Assembly (NCBI GenBank): GCA_967755175.1
Contig: CBRAFO010000005.1
Location: 1 to 64,000, forward strand
Source of the DNA: Rariglobus sp967755175
Lineage (GTDB): Bacteria; Verrucomicrobiota; Verrucomicrobiia; Opitutales; Opitutaceae
DNA: 64,000 nt
Reading direction: 5' to 3'
Part shown: in pieces, positions 51,373-60,055 of the stretch
Layout of the letters: each line of letters opens with the position of its first letter
Position numbering within the stretch: position 1 is the stretch's first letter
Translations under genes and position numbers: made by a program
Notes under the pieces: generated by a model
What the model saw: only the letters and a program-made list of their open reading frames with translations
Told to the model about the DNA's origin: nothing
The model's database searches: none

Positions 51373-52506
51373 ATGGGCTTAAGGACGTTTTCTCGATGGA
51401 TGCCACTAGGCGGCGTCCTCCTTCACCTATCATCCATCACCGCGTCGGCCTTGATTAAGTTCGATGAAGGGCGCGACCAGCTCTTCGTAACAGGAAGTGT
51501 TTCGACCGGCTACGATTCCAACATTTTCGCAACCAGTGGTGGCGAGGGTGACATCTTCACCAATAGCAGCCTCGCGCTCGAATATGTCCGCCACGCTGGC
51601 ATGATCAGCGTCAACGGCGAGGCGGCGTGGAATATGGGGAGCTTCGCTTCCAACGCATCCGAGGATTTCGCCAATCCGACGTTAAGCTTGGAGTTTGTTA
51701 AAGATTCCGGACGCACGACCGGTTCCCTCACCCTCGGTGCCAGCCGTCAGAGCCAAGCGGACCCCACCGTCAATCAACGAACTGATTCGTGGAACTATAA
51801 CGCGGGCCTTAACTGGAAATATCCGGTGATTGAGCGATACAGCCTCGCTGGCTCGCTCGCCTACGGAATGGTGGACTATGTGGACAACTCGGCCGGCCTG
51901 ACCGACCTGTCCACCTACATGGCCAGCACCGATCTCTTCTACGCCTACACGTCCCAGCGCGATCTTTTAGGCGGCTATCGTATTCGAGTGAGTGACACTT
52001 CCACAGGCGGCCAGAGCATCGACCACGCGATCACAGCCGGTGTCTCCGGTAAGATTCTCGCCAAGCTCAACGGCACGATTCGCGCCGGTTATCAGATCCG
52101 GCAGGAGTCCTCCGGGCAGTCCTACGAAAGCACCACAGCCAGCGCCTCCACCACGTGGTCGGCGACAAAGAAATTGGCGGTTACAGGCACGCTCAAAAAA
52201 GATTTTAGCACCACGGCGACAAACTCCACGGTCGATGCCCTCAGCTTCAATCTCGACGCCCAATACGCCATGACCCACCGGTGGTCGCTTTATAGCGGTT
52301 TGGGCGTGGGACGAAACGAGTTTCTCAGTGGCTCGGATACTAGCCGCATGGATTATTATTTCACGTGGAGTGCCGGGGTAAATTACAGCCTCAACGACCA
52401 TTTCAAGGCATCCCTCACCTACAGTTATTTTCAAAATTGGTCGAATCGCTCCAATTCCAGCTTTGATCGGAACTCGATCACGCTCAATCTCACCTCACGT
52501 TGGTAA
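51373..52506 (+). CDS. Outer-membrane beta-barrel protein of the EPS cassette
   Basis: A 377-residue exported protein. From the ATG at 51373 it has a good signal peptide (WMPLGGVLLHLSSITASA); a TTG at 51334 overlapping the FecR-gene stop is an alternative. The mature part is rich in alternating Ser/Thr/Tyr strands (GSVSTGYDSNIFATSGGEGD, TYSYFQNWSNRSNSSFDRNS) and ends LNLTSRW, with a terminal aromatic residue as typical for outer-membrane barrels. In EPS loci such barrels form or assist the export pore. It ends 8 nt before the Wza-like gene. Confidence 0.82.
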   Translation: MGLRTFSRWMPLGGVLLHLSSITASALIKFDEGRDQLFVTGSVSTGYDSNIFATSGGEGDIFTNSSLALEYVRHAGMISVNGEAAWNMGSFASNASEDFANPTLSLEFVKDSGRTTGSLTLGASRQSQADPTVNQRTDSWNYNAGLNWKYPVIERYSLAGSLAYGMVDYVDNSAGLTDLSTYMASTDLFYAYTSQRDLLGGYRIRVSDTSTGGQSIDHAITAGVSGKILAKLNGTIRAGYQIRQESSGQSYESTTASASTTWSATKKLAVTGTLKKDFSTTATNSTVDALSFNLDAQYAMTHRWSLYSGLGVGRNEFLSGSDTSRMDYYFTWSAGVNYSLNDHFKASLTYSYFQNWSNRSNSSFDRNSITLNLTSRW

Positions 52507-52514
52507 GCTGCCCC

Positions 52515-53141
52515 ATGTCTAAGCGCGTTTTCTTTCTCCTTTTCTTCGGAGCCTGCTGGGCTGTCGCCAGCCTTCAATCAGCGCAGTCTCAAACTTCTGC
52601 TTCGGGAAGCCAACCGATGGCCGCTTACAAGATCACGCTGACGGATCTTCTGCGCATCGACATTTATCAAGAAGACGATCTGCGCACGATGTCGCGCGTG
52701 GATTCGAAGGGTAACATTAATCTCCCGTTGGTGAGTGAGGTTCATGTTGTCGGCCTGACGATCAGCGAAGCGCAAAAGGCCGTGGAAGCCGCTTACCGCG
52801 AGGGCCGGTATCTGCGCAGTCCCCAGGTGACCATCAACGTCGAGTCCTACGCCGCACGCGAAGTTTCCATCCAAGGGCAGGTCCGATCACCCGGCCGTTA
52901 TCCGCTGCCCATCGAGACCTCGATGACCGTGCTCGAACTGGTTACCCGGGCCGGTGGCTTCACCGATACGGCCAAAGGAACCGCTGTGAATGTCACCCGA
53001 GTCACGCCCGACGGCAAAAAGCAGGTATTCACCATCGATGTCGACAGCCTGTTGAAGGGCAAAGATCGGGCTAACATCGGCGACAATTCACTCATGCTTG
53101 AGCCTGGGGACATCGTCTTCGTGCCCGAGCGCATCATTTAA
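52515..53141 (+). CDS. Wza-like polysaccharide export protein
   Basis: A 208-residue periplasmic export protein with a signal peptide (VFFLLFFGACWAVASLQSA). The Poly_export domain follows (YKITLTDLLRIDIYQEDDLRTMSRVDSKGNINLPL, split here as read at residues 37-71), then a SLBB domain (VSIQGQVRSPGRYPL, TVLELVTRAGGFTDTAKGTA). It ends LEPGDIVFVPERII. It lacks the C-terminal outer-membrane helix of E. coli Wza, so the upstream beta-barrel may provide the outer-membrane pore. It is followed 10 nt later by the Wzc-like gene. Confidence 0.9.
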   Translation: MSKRVFFLLFFGACWAVASLQSAQSQTSASGSQPMAAYKITLTDLLRIDIYQEDDLRTMSRVDSKGNINLPLVSEVHVVGLTISEAQKAVEAAYREGRYLRSPQVTINVESYAAREVSIQGQVRSPGRYPLPIETSMTVLELVTRAGGFTDTAKGTAVNVTRVTPDGKKQVFTIDVDSLLKGKDRANIGDNSLMLEPGDIVFVPERII

Positions 53142-53151
53142 AGAATTATCC

Positions 53152-55305
53152 ATGTCCGTGGTTCAAAAGCCAGCGCCCGCCACCAAAGCCGTCAGCCAAG
53201 AGGAGATCGTCGAACGTCGCACGCTCCGCGACTACTATGTCATTTTGCGGGAACGCCTATGGGTCGCCCTCCCGCTCGCACTGATCGTCGCCATCGGACT
53301 GGCCTACTACCAGTCACGAGCCGTCCCGCTTTACCGCAGCGCCGCCACTCTCCAGATCGAAAAGCCCGAGAAAGTCGTCACCAGCCAAGAGGTCGTCGAT
53401 ACCGGGGTAAATAGCGATATTGAGCTCAACACCTACCTTCAGGTGATCGCCAGCGCCAAGATGCGCAACCGAGTGCAGGACTCCCTCACCCCCCACGAGC
53501 GCCAGATCCTGCAACGCCCCTACCTCAAAGATCTGCCATCCGGTGCCACGCCGCCCACCGGCGTCGATCTCGGTTCCATGTCGGTGCAATCGGTCCGCAG
53601 CACCTTCCTCATCAGCATCACCGTCACGCATCGCGATCCGGAAGCCGCCGCCATTCTCGCCAATCGTTACATCGAACAGTTCATCGAAAGCCTCTTGGAA
53701 AACGTCAGTGGCGGCCACGACTACGCGGTCAAATATCTGCGCGACCGCTCAGGTCAGCTCATGGAGGAAGCCCGCAAAGCCGAGCAGCGTCTGCAGGACT
53801 ACATGCGCGCCCAGAATCTCGTGTCTCTTGATAACAGCACGAACATCGCCCAAGCCCGCCTCACCTCTGTAAACGCGGCGCTGCAATCCGCTCGGCTGGA
53901 GCGAATCGCGATCGAGGAACAATCCCGGCTCGTCGAACGTTATCGTGCCGATAATCGGAACCTCCTCGAGATCACCTCCATCGCCAATTACGGCTCCGTG
54001 CCCGACCTCCGCAAGCAGCTGGAGGTGCTGAAACGCGACCAATCGCTCCTCGCCGAACGCTACCTCGAACGTCACCCCAAGGTCATCAATGTGGTCAACG
54101 CGATCAACGTCTCACAAGAGCAGCTCGACACCGCCATCCGCCTCGCGATCGCCGATCTCAAGACCAATTTGGAGCGCGCCTTGGCTAACGAGAAAATCCT
54201 CGAACAGGAATACGCCATCCAAGAAAAAGAACAGCTCAGGCTTCGCGACCTCTCCATCGAATATCGCAACCTCGAAGCCCAGGCCCAAGCCGCTAAAAAC
54301 AATTATTCCCAGATTCTCGACCGGCTCACCCAAGCCACGACCAGTAAGTATCTGGAGAAAATCCCTGTCCGCCCCCTCGACCCCGCCCTCCCGGCCTCTT
54401 CGCCCTATACGCCCGACTTGGGCCGTATCACCAAAACCGCAATCGGAGTAGGACTGCTCGTATTTTTCGGCGTGGCCATCGGCCTGAGCTTCGTTGACGA
54501 CCGCATTAAGAGCGCTTGGGACATTGAGCATTTCATCGGGGCCAACCTTCTCGGTATCATCCCCGATCTTTCGGCGCTTAAGGACACAGAGAAATACAGG
54601 CTCGTCCTCGAAAACAAAAATGCTTCCGGCGTGGAGCCCTTTCTCGGCGTTTACAGCTCCGTCAAAATCCACTCCAAGCTCGATTTCCCCAAGTCGATTC
54701 TCGTCACCAGCACCATACCCGGTGAAGGCAAAACCCTCGTTTCTAGCAACCTTGCCGGCAGCTTTGCGCGCCACGGAAAATCAGTCCTGCTCATCGACTG
54801 CGATCTGCGCCGCCCGATGCTCCATCGCCATTTCGACCACCCGAATGAGTGTGGGCTCATCACGTGGTTTGAAAACGGTGCCAGTATTGAAGGTAACTTA
54901 CCCACCAACCCGCACCTCGGCATCACGTCGATAGGCGAAAACCTCTCGCTGCTCAGCTCGGGCGGTCGCTCGAAGATACCGACGCACCTGCTCGAAAGCC
55001 CAGCCTTCGGTCAACTCCTCGAAAAGCTCAAGAAACACTACGATTTACTCGTGGTCGATTCTCCGCCTTTGGGAGCGGTTACCGATTCGCTGCTGATTGC
55101 CGAACGCGTTGACGAAGTCATTTACGTGTGCCGCTTCAATCGCGCCTTCCGCAAACATATCCGGCTTTACATCAAGGCGCTCCGGTCCGGCAAAAACGAG
55201 CTTCTCGGAGTCGTGCTCAACGGTCTTTCCCCTCGCCGCATCGAATACTATTCCAACTACCGTTACTACCGGAGCTACAAAAAATATTACGGCACGCAGG
55301 ACTGA
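53152..55305 (+). CDS. Wzc-like polysaccharide co-polymerase and tyrosine autokinase
   Basis: A 717-residue inner-membrane protein. It has an N-terminal Wzz domain (membrane helix VALPLALIVAIGLAYYQS, long coiled coil about 200-420) and a second helix near residue 450. The C-terminal BY-kinase carries Walker A TSTIPGEGKTLVSSNLA, Walker A' VLLIDCDLRRPMLHRHF and Walker B LLVVDSPPLGAVTDS. The C-terminal tail has eight tyrosines in 17 residues (EYYSNYRYYRSYKKYYG), the autophosphorylation cluster. It controls chain length and export together with the Wza-like protein. Confidence 0.94.
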   Translation: MSVVQKPAPATKAVSQEEIVERRTLRDYYVILRERLWVALPLALIVAIGLAYYQSRAVPLYRSAATLQIEKPEKVVTSQEVVDTGVNSDIELNTYLQVIASAKMRNRVQDSLTPHERQILQRPYLKDLPSGATPPTGVDLGSMSVQSVRSTFLISITVTHRDPEAAAILANRYIEQFIESLLENVSGGHDYAVKYLRDRSGQLMEEARKAEQRLQDYMRAQNLVSLDNSTNIAQARLTSVNAALQSARLERIAIEEQSRLVERYRADNRNLLEITSIANYGSVPDLRKQLEVLKRDQSLLAERYLERHPKVINVVNAINVSQEQLDTAIRLAIADLKTNLERALANEKILEQEYAIQEKEQLRLRDLSIEYRNLEAQAQAAKNNYSQILDRLTQATTSKYLEKIPVRPLDPALPASSPYTPDLGRITKTAIGVGLLVFFGVAIGLSFVDDRIKSAWDIEHFIGANLLGIIPDLSALKDTEKYRLVLENKNASGVEPFLGVYSSVKIHSKLDFPKSILVTSTIPGEGKTLVSSNLAGSFARHGKSVLLIDCDLRRPMLHRHFDHPNECGLITWFENGASIEGNLPTNPHLGITSIGENLSLLSSGGRSKIPTHLLESPAFGQLLEKLKKHYDLLVVDSPPLGAVTDSLLIAERVDEVIYVCRFNRAFRKHIRLYIKALRSGKNELLGVVLNGLSPRRIEYYSNYRYYRSYKKYYGTQD

Positions 55306-55335
55306 TGTGCAGCCCCGCATCGCTCGCCAAATCAC

Positions 55336-55360
55336 GCCGCGCATCTTGCGCGGCTTTTTT
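55336..55360 (+). terminator. Rho-independent terminator after the EPS cassette
   Basis: The perfect 7-bp stem GCCGCGC/GCGCGGC with a 5-nt loop is followed by six T, 31 nt after the Wzc-like stop codon. It closes the four-gene cassette. Confidence 0.9.
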
Positions 55361-55397
55361 GTTTCCGCACCCCACTCAACTCTGCAACGTCGTCCGC

Positions 55398-56249
55398 GTG
55401 TCGCCCGCCTTGTCCGCTTTTCTCCCTCCCGATTTTAATCCGCACAAACCGGTTACGCTCATCGCTGGCCAAGGGATCTATCCGGCCCTGATTGCGCAGG
55501 CGGTTCGCCGTGCCGGCCTTCCCCTCCGGCTCATCGCTTTCGACGAGGAAACCCGCCCCGATTTGATCGAGTCGTTCCCGGCCCCGCACCGTCGCGTGAT
55601 CCAGGTGGGCCAGCTCGGCAAGATGCTCGCCACGCTCAAAGACTACGATGCCGGCTATGCCCTCATGGCCGGACAGATCACCCCTCGCCGCCTCTTCAAA
55701 GGTCTGCACCCCGACCTCAAGGCGGCCCGCATTTTGATGTCACTCAAGCGCCGTAACGCCGAAACCATTTTCGGTGCCATTGCTCGCGAGATCGAGGCCC
55801 TTGGCATCCACCTGCTCGACGCCCGCAGCTTCCTCGACGACCAGCTCGCTTCCATCGGTTGCATGACCGGACGCAGCTTCCCCATCGATGACGACTATGT
55901 CGCCCACGGCGTCCAAATTGCCCGTGAATGCGCTCGTCTCGACATCGGCCAAGGCTGCGTGGTCCGCAAAGGCACCGTCCTCGCCGTCGAAGCATTCGAA
56001 GGCACCGACGCCATGCTCCGCCGCGCAGGCGAATTCAAAACCGATGAAGCGCTCTTCGTGAAAACCGTGAAGGCCCGGCAAGACTACCGCTTCGACGTGC
56101 CCTGCTTCGGACTGAAGACATTGGAAACCATGCGCGAAGCCGGCCTCAAAGCCGCCGCGCTCGAAACCAACCGCGTCATCCTCCTCGATAAGCCCGCGGT
56201 CCTCGCCCAAGCGAAGTCCTGGGGCATTCAGCTTCTCGGCTTCGAATGA
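55398..56249 (+). CDS. lpxI: UDP-2,3-diacylglucosamine pyrophosphatase (LpxI type)
   Basis: A 283-residue LpxI-family protein (DUF1009) that hydrolyses UDP-diacylglucosamine to lipid X in lipid A synthesis, an alternative to LpxH. It shows TLIAGQGIYPALIAQAVRRAG, YALMAGQITPRRLFKG, and in the C-terminal domain GQGCVVRKGTVLAVEAFEGTDAMLRRAG and FDVPCFGLKTLETMREAGLKA. The start is uncertain: GTG at 55398 is chosen because all upstream in-frame starts lie before the terminator at 55336-55360; TTG at 55410 is possible. Confidence 0.9.
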   Translation: MSPALSAFLPPDFNPHKPVTLIAGQGIYPALIAQAVRRAGLPLRLIAFDEETRPDLIESFPAPHRRVIQVGQLGKMLATLKDYDAGYALMAGQITPRRLFKGLHPDLKAARILMSLKRRNAETIFGAIAREIEALGIHLLDARSFLDDQLASIGCMTGRSFPIDDDYVAHGVQIARECARLDIGQGCVVRKGTVLAVEAFEGTDAMLRRAGEFKTDEALFVKTVKARQDYRFDVPCFGLKTLETMREAGLKAAALETNRVILLDKPAVLAQAKSWGIQLLGFE

Positions 56250-56353
56250 TCCGCTCCTGATTTCCACATAAGCCTGCATTAGCAATCTCTACGCGGGCCG
56301 TTTGTTCCCATGCCCGCGCTTGCCTCCTCGACTGCCCTGACCATTTTTCACTT

Positions 56354-56836
56354 ATGAAGAACGATGTCGTGCCAGTAATTGTCAAAGGAGTGATGCCCAC
56401 CTCCAATGGCTGCGCCGTCTTCCTCGGCGACGACAACAAGACGTTCGTCATCTACGTCGATCATTCAGTGGGAAATGCCATTCAGATGACCCTTGATGGC
56501 GTCAAAAAAGAGCGCCCGCTGACCCACGACTTGATCGGCCATATCCTCACCGGCTTGGGTGCATCCATCGACCACGTCGTTATCAATGACGTCAACGAAG
56601 GCACGTTTTTCGCCCGTATTCTCCTGCGCATGGAAAACGAACTGGGCAAAAAGATCGTCGAGCTCGATGCCCGTCCGAGCGACTCAACGGTGCTCGCGCT
56701 TCAGCACCAACGCCCGCTTTTCGTTGCTCGCAAAGTCTACGACACCGTCGAAGACATGACCGAAATTCTTGAGCGCGTGCTCCGCCAGCAAAGCGACGAC
56801 ACCGAGGCTTCCGAAGAGGAAGACGACGACAAGTAA
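56354..56836 (+). CDS. Bifunctional nuclease (DUF151/BFN) family protein
   Basis: A 160-residue protein of the BFN/DUF151 family. Typical elements are CAVFLGDDNKTFVIYVDHSVGNAI, TGLGASIDHVVINDVNEGTFFA, and VELDARPSDSTVLALQHQRPLFVA, which includes the conserved DARPSD stretch. The C-terminus is an acidic tail (DDTEASEEEDDDK). Family members have been reported to have nuclease activity, but the role in bacteria is not settled. The dus gene starts 4 nt after its stop. Confidence 0.92.
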   Translation: MKNDVVPVIVKGVMPTSNGCAVFLGDDNKTFVIYVDHSVGNAIQMTLDGVKKERPLTHDLIGHILTGLGASIDHVVINDVNEGTFFARILLRMENELGKKIVELDARPSDSTVLALQHQRPLFVARKVYDTVEDMTEILERVLRQQSDDTEASEEEDDDK

Positions 56837-56840
56837 TCCC

Positions 56841-57953
56841 GTGTCGGACTCATTGCCTTCATCAGGAGCCTGCCGCTCAGCAGCTCTTCCCTCACCGATT
56901 GTTCCCGGCCCGCTGACTGCACTCGCGCCCATGCAGGACGTCACGGATCTGGCGTTCATGGGCGTGATCGCACACTACGGCGCGCCGGATTACTTTTTTA
57001 CGGAGTTCTTTCGGGTCCACGCCCAGTCGAAACTCGAGAAACACATCCTTCGCTCAATCGACGAAAACGCCACCGGACGCCCCATCTTCGCCCAGCTCAT
57101 CGGCGAAGATCTCCATCATCTCGCTCGCTCGGCCACCGAACTCCTTCGCCATCCTGTCGCCGGCGTTGACCTCAACATGGGTTGCCCCGCACCCAAGGTT
57201 TACAAGAAAAACGTCGGCGGAGGCCTTCTGCGCGACCCGGCTAAAATCGACGAGATTCTCGGTGTCCTCCGCCAAACGGTGCCCGGACGCTTTACCGTCA
57301 AAATGCGTATCGGCTTTGAAGATACTGCGCATTTCGAACGCATTCTTGAGCTGATCAACAAACACGACGTCGACCTGCTCAGCTTGCACGGTCGCACCGT
57401 GAAGGAGATGTATCGTAGCGAGGTTCACTACGACTATATCGCCCGTGCGGTGGCGCAGGTGAAGTGTCCCGTGCTCGCCAACGGCAACGTCACTTCCGCG
57501 TCGACCGCCATGCGCGTGCTCGCCCAGACGCGCGCTGCCGGCGTCATGATTGGCCGCCACGCGATCCGCAACCCATGGATCTTCCGCCAATGCCGCGAAG
57601 CCGTCGCTGGACGTCCGATGACACCGGTGCCGCTCTCCGATGTGCATGATTACGTCGTCCGTCTCTACGAGGCGACCGACCATCCCGGCCTCCCGGAGCG
57701 CGATCACGTGAACAAGATGAAGAAATACCTTAACTTCGTCGGACAAGGTGTGGACGGCACGGGCGCATTTCTTCACGACATGCGTCGCACCGAAACCAAG
57801 GCCCAGCTCTTCGCCGTGTGCGACCGGCACTTGCTCAGCGAGCCGGAAAAAATCTTCGCCGATGAGCCCTATCCCGGAGTCATTGCCCGCCCCAATTGCG
57901 AAACGCCCTCCGTCGATGCAGACGGCTGTTCATTGGAGACAGTCACTGCATAA
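56841..57953 (+). CDS. tRNA-dihydrouridine synthase
   Basis: A 370-residue FMN-dependent Dus enzyme reducing uridines in tRNA. LTALAPMQDVTDLAFMGVIA opens the barrel; the catalytic cysteine is in VDLNMGCPAPKVYKKNVGGG; KMRIGFED, SLHGRTVKEMY, PVLANGNVTSAS and GVMIGRHAIRNPWIFRQ follow. The start is a GTG at 56841, 4 nt after the previous stop; the ATG further upstream lies inside the preceding gene. It resembles DusB more than DusA, but position specificity cannot be read from sequence alone. Confidence 0.93.
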   Translation: MSDSLPSSGACRSAALPSPIVPGPLTALAPMQDVTDLAFMGVIAHYGAPDYFFTEFFRVHAQSKLEKHILRSIDENATGRPIFAQLIGEDLHHLARSATELLRHPVAGVDLNMGCPAPKVYKKNVGGGLLRDPAKIDEILGVLRQTVPGRFTVKMRIGFEDTAHFERILELINKHDVDLLSLHGRTVKEMYRSEVHYDYIARAVAQVKCPVLANGNVTSASTAMRVLAQTRAAGVMIGRHAIRNPWIFRQCREAVAGRPMTPVPLSDVHDYVVRLYEATDHPGLPERDHVNKMKKYLNFVGQGVDGTGAFLHDMRRTETKAQLFAVCDRHLLSEPEKIFADEPYPGVIARPNCETPSVDADGCSLETVTA

Positions 57954-58003
57954 CGCTAAAAAGTAGACCCGGCCGGAGACGCCCCGTCGCTTTTCGCGTT
58001 AGA

Positions 58004-58336
58004 TCAGCGACGGATATTCACCTCTTCGATCGCCCCGGTATTCGCAGTCTCCGCAGCCTCACGTGCCGCCAAGGCCGGATGCGCCAAGATGATCAATGAA
58101 TACGAAAACGCCCGGGCATTGAGCAGGTCGGGATGCGTGTGGATCAGCTTCGGATTAATACTCCGGCAAATCGGACGTATCTCGGCGACACGCCACCCTT
58201 CGCGGATGCGCTGCCGGTATTCGTCTTCATATAAACCCTCGATTACGAGGTAGTCTTGTAGCCCGTTGGTGGCGACGAAGCCCAACCGCCCCGGCCCGAC
58301 GAGTTCTGCGACATAGCGAAGGTTGATAGCGACCAT
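58004..58336 (-). CDS. Small conserved-looking protein of unknown function
   Basis: A 110-residue soluble protein I do not recognise (AELVGPGRLGFVATNGLQDYL, EDEYRQRIREGWRVAEIRPI). There is no signal peptide, membrane helix or cofactor motif. It is on the - strand, about 155 nt downstream of gcvH, behind a large hairpin (58429-58473), so it is probably transcribed separately. The amino-acid composition looks like a real protein, not a shadow frame, but no function can be given. Confidence 0.6.
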   Translation of the reverse strand: MVAINLRYVAELVGPGRLGFVATNGLQDYLVIEGLYEDEYRQRIREGWRVAEIRPICRSINPKLIHTHPDLLNARAFSYSLIILAHPALAAREAAETANTGAIEEVNIRR

Positions 58337-58428
58337 GACGAGGAAGAGTTGTCATCAACGTGACACACCTTCGATCCGCTGCAACTCGGCGACGAGTTAA
58401 GCGAGAATCCTTCAGCCTAAACATTGCC

Positions 58429-58473
58429 CCAAAACACCCTCTCAATCGGCGACACGCCGCCGGGGTGTTTTGG
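58429..58473 (-). terminator. Large hairpin after gcvH
   Basis: Perfect 11-bp arms CCAAAACACCC (58429-58439) and GGGTGTTTTGG (58463-58473) enclose a smaller CGGCG/CGCCG hairpin. It lies 20 nt after the gcvH stop on the - strand. The T-run after the stem is weak, so termination is likely but not certain. Confidence 0.6.
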
Positions 58474-58492
58474 AGGCAAATTCCCCAGGCAC

Positions 58493-58876
58493 TCAGCCGA
58501 CCAACTTCTCGTAAGCGGCCGCGTCGAGGAGAGTCTCGACCGAGGCGGGATCAGCCAGCTTGAGCTTGAGCATCCAGCCCGCCTCATAGGCGTCTTGGTT
58601 GACCGTCTCAGGAGCGGCATCGAGCGCCGTGTTCACCTCGATAACGGTGCCCGCGACCGGCGAATAAAGGTCAGAGGCGGCCTTGACCGACTCGACCACA
58701 CCGAACACTTGGCCGGCAGTGAGCGTCGCGCCCACTTTGGGGAGCTGCACATAGGTAATGTCGCCCAAGCTGTTTTGGGCGTAGTCGGTGATACCGATTA
58801 TCGCCGTGCCGTCGCCGGCGGGCTTCAACCATTCGTGGGACTTTACGTAACGGAGACCGGAAGGAACGCTGCTCAT
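58493..58876 (-). CDS. gcvH: Glycine cleavage system H protein
   Basis: A 127-residue lipoyl carrier. VKSHEWLKPAGDGTAIIGIT opens the fold; the lipoylated lysine is K65 in GVVESVKAASDLYSPV, and NQDAYEAGWMLKLKLAD is the usual C-terminal segment. It shuttles the aminomethyl group between GcvP and GcvT. The start overlaps the gcvT stop by 4 nt. gcvP is not found in the window. Confidence 0.97.
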   Translation of the reverse strand: MSSVPSGLRYVKSHEWLKPAGDGTAIIGITDYAQNSLGDITYVQLPKVGATLTAGQVFGVVESVKAASDLYSPVAGTVIEVNTALDAAPETVNQDAYEAGWMLKLKLADPASVETLLDAAAYEKLVG

Positions 58877-59979
58877 GTGGAGGACTTTTTTAGTTGGACG
58901 AAGGGAGGTTTGACCAGCTGTAAGTTGATCAAGGTGCCGCGGATATCCACGGCGAGCGGGGTGGAGGCGGACGCCGTGGTAACCAGCGCCGAACCAATCG
59001 CCTCGTTGAGGATCGGCGAAAGCGTGCCCGAGAGGACTTTGCCCACTTGGACGCCGTCCGGACCGAGAACCGGGGTATCGGCACGCACGATGCGACGATC
59101 GCCGGTTTTGAAGAACATGACCTTATTGGGAGCACCATTGGCTTTCTCGGCCAGCAGCGCGTCACGACCGATGAAGTCGGCGCCTTTATCCAGCTTCACG
59201 GTCCAACCGAGGCCAGCGGTGAGCGGAGAGATGTCGGCGGTGATTTCATGGCCGTAGAGCGGATAACCGGCTTCGAGGCGCAGGCTGTCGCGTGCGCCGA
59301 GTCCCGTGAGCTCCAGGCCGTGAGCAGCGCCGGCTTGGACAACTGCTTCGGCGAGCGCGACAGCATCACCGGCGGGATGGTAAAGTTCAAAGCCATCTTC
59401 GCCCGTGTAGCCGGTGCGGCTGATGAGGCATTGCACGCCGGCGACAGTGCCTTCGGCAAAATGGTAATAGCCAATGCGGTCGAGCTTGGCACCCGTGAGC
59501 GATTGCACGATGGCGACGGCGGTCGGGCCTTGGATTGCGAGGAGCGCGTAGTCGGCGGAGCGATCCGTGATCGTCACCGCGAAGCCCTTGGCCTGTTCGA
59601 AAATCCAAGCGACATCCTTGTCGATGTTGCCGGCATTGATGCAGAGAAAATAGTCCTCGGGGGCACGCATGTAGACGAGCAAGTCGTCCACCACGCCGCC
59701 ATTCGGGTAACACATCGGCGAATAGAGCACCCGTCCAGGGAACAACTTCGCGACGTCATTCGTCACCAGATGATTCAGGAACCGCAGGGCTTCAGGCCCC
59801 TTCACATCGACCTCGCCCATGTGGCTCACGTCGAAAAGACCAGCGGCGCGGCGCACGGCCTTATGTTCTTCCAGAATCGACCGGTATTGGACCGGCATTT
59901 CCCATCCGGCAAAGTCAACCAAGCGAGCCCCGTGGGCTGCATGGAAATCGCGTAACGGGGTGCGTTTCAAATCACTCAT
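58873..59979 (-). CDS. gcvT: Glycine cleavage system T protein (aminomethyltransferase)
   Basis: A 368-residue tetrahydrofolate-dependent aminomethyltransferase. HAAHGARLVDFAGWEMPVQY, AGLFDVSHMGEVDVKG, GVVDDLLVYMR, ISRTGYTGEDGFELY and LGARDSLRLEAGYPLYGHEI are all family signatures, including the catalytic Asp region. It is coupled to gcvH. I looked for a glycine riboswitch in the 76-nt gap upstream and saw none. Confidence 0.97.
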   Translation of the reverse strand: MSDLKRTPLRDFHAAHGARLVDFAGWEMPVQYRSILEEHKAVRRAAGLFDVSHMGEVDVKGPEALRFLNHLVTNDVAKLFPGRVLYSPMCYPNGGVVDDLLVYMRAPEDYFLCINAGNIDKDVAWIFEQAKGFAVTITDRSADYALLAIQGPTAVAIVQSLTGAKLDRIGYYHFAEGTVAGVQCLISRTGYTGEDGFELYHPAGDAVALAEAVVQAGAAHGLELTGLGARDSLRLEAGYPLYGHEITADISPLTAGLGWTVKLDKGADFIGRDALLAEKANGAPNKVMFFKTGDRRIVRADTPVLGPDGVQVGKVLSGTLSPILNEAIGSALVTTASASTPLAVDIRGTLINLQLVKPPFVQLKKSST

Positions 59980-60002
59980 GCGGGCCAGACTAGGCCCACA
60001 GG

Positions 60003-60037
60003 TCGCACGGTGCGCAAGTCACTTCGCACCCGTGCGA
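60003..60037 (-). terminator. Hairpin between the PEGA lipoprotein gene and gcvT
   Basis: TCGCACGGTGCG (60003-60014) pairs with CGCACCCGTGCGA (60025-60037) with one bulged or mismatched pair. On the - strand it lies 19 nt after the lipoprotein stop. No T-run follows, so it may be a terminator helped by Rho or a processing structure. Confidence 0.45.
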
Positions 60038-60055
60038 TCAAAAATACCCAACTGC

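Noticed and set aside
59980..60055. Glycine riboswitch upstream of gcvT
   Set aside because: The gap is only 76 nt and contains a plain GC hairpin; none of the glycine aptamer core elements are visible.
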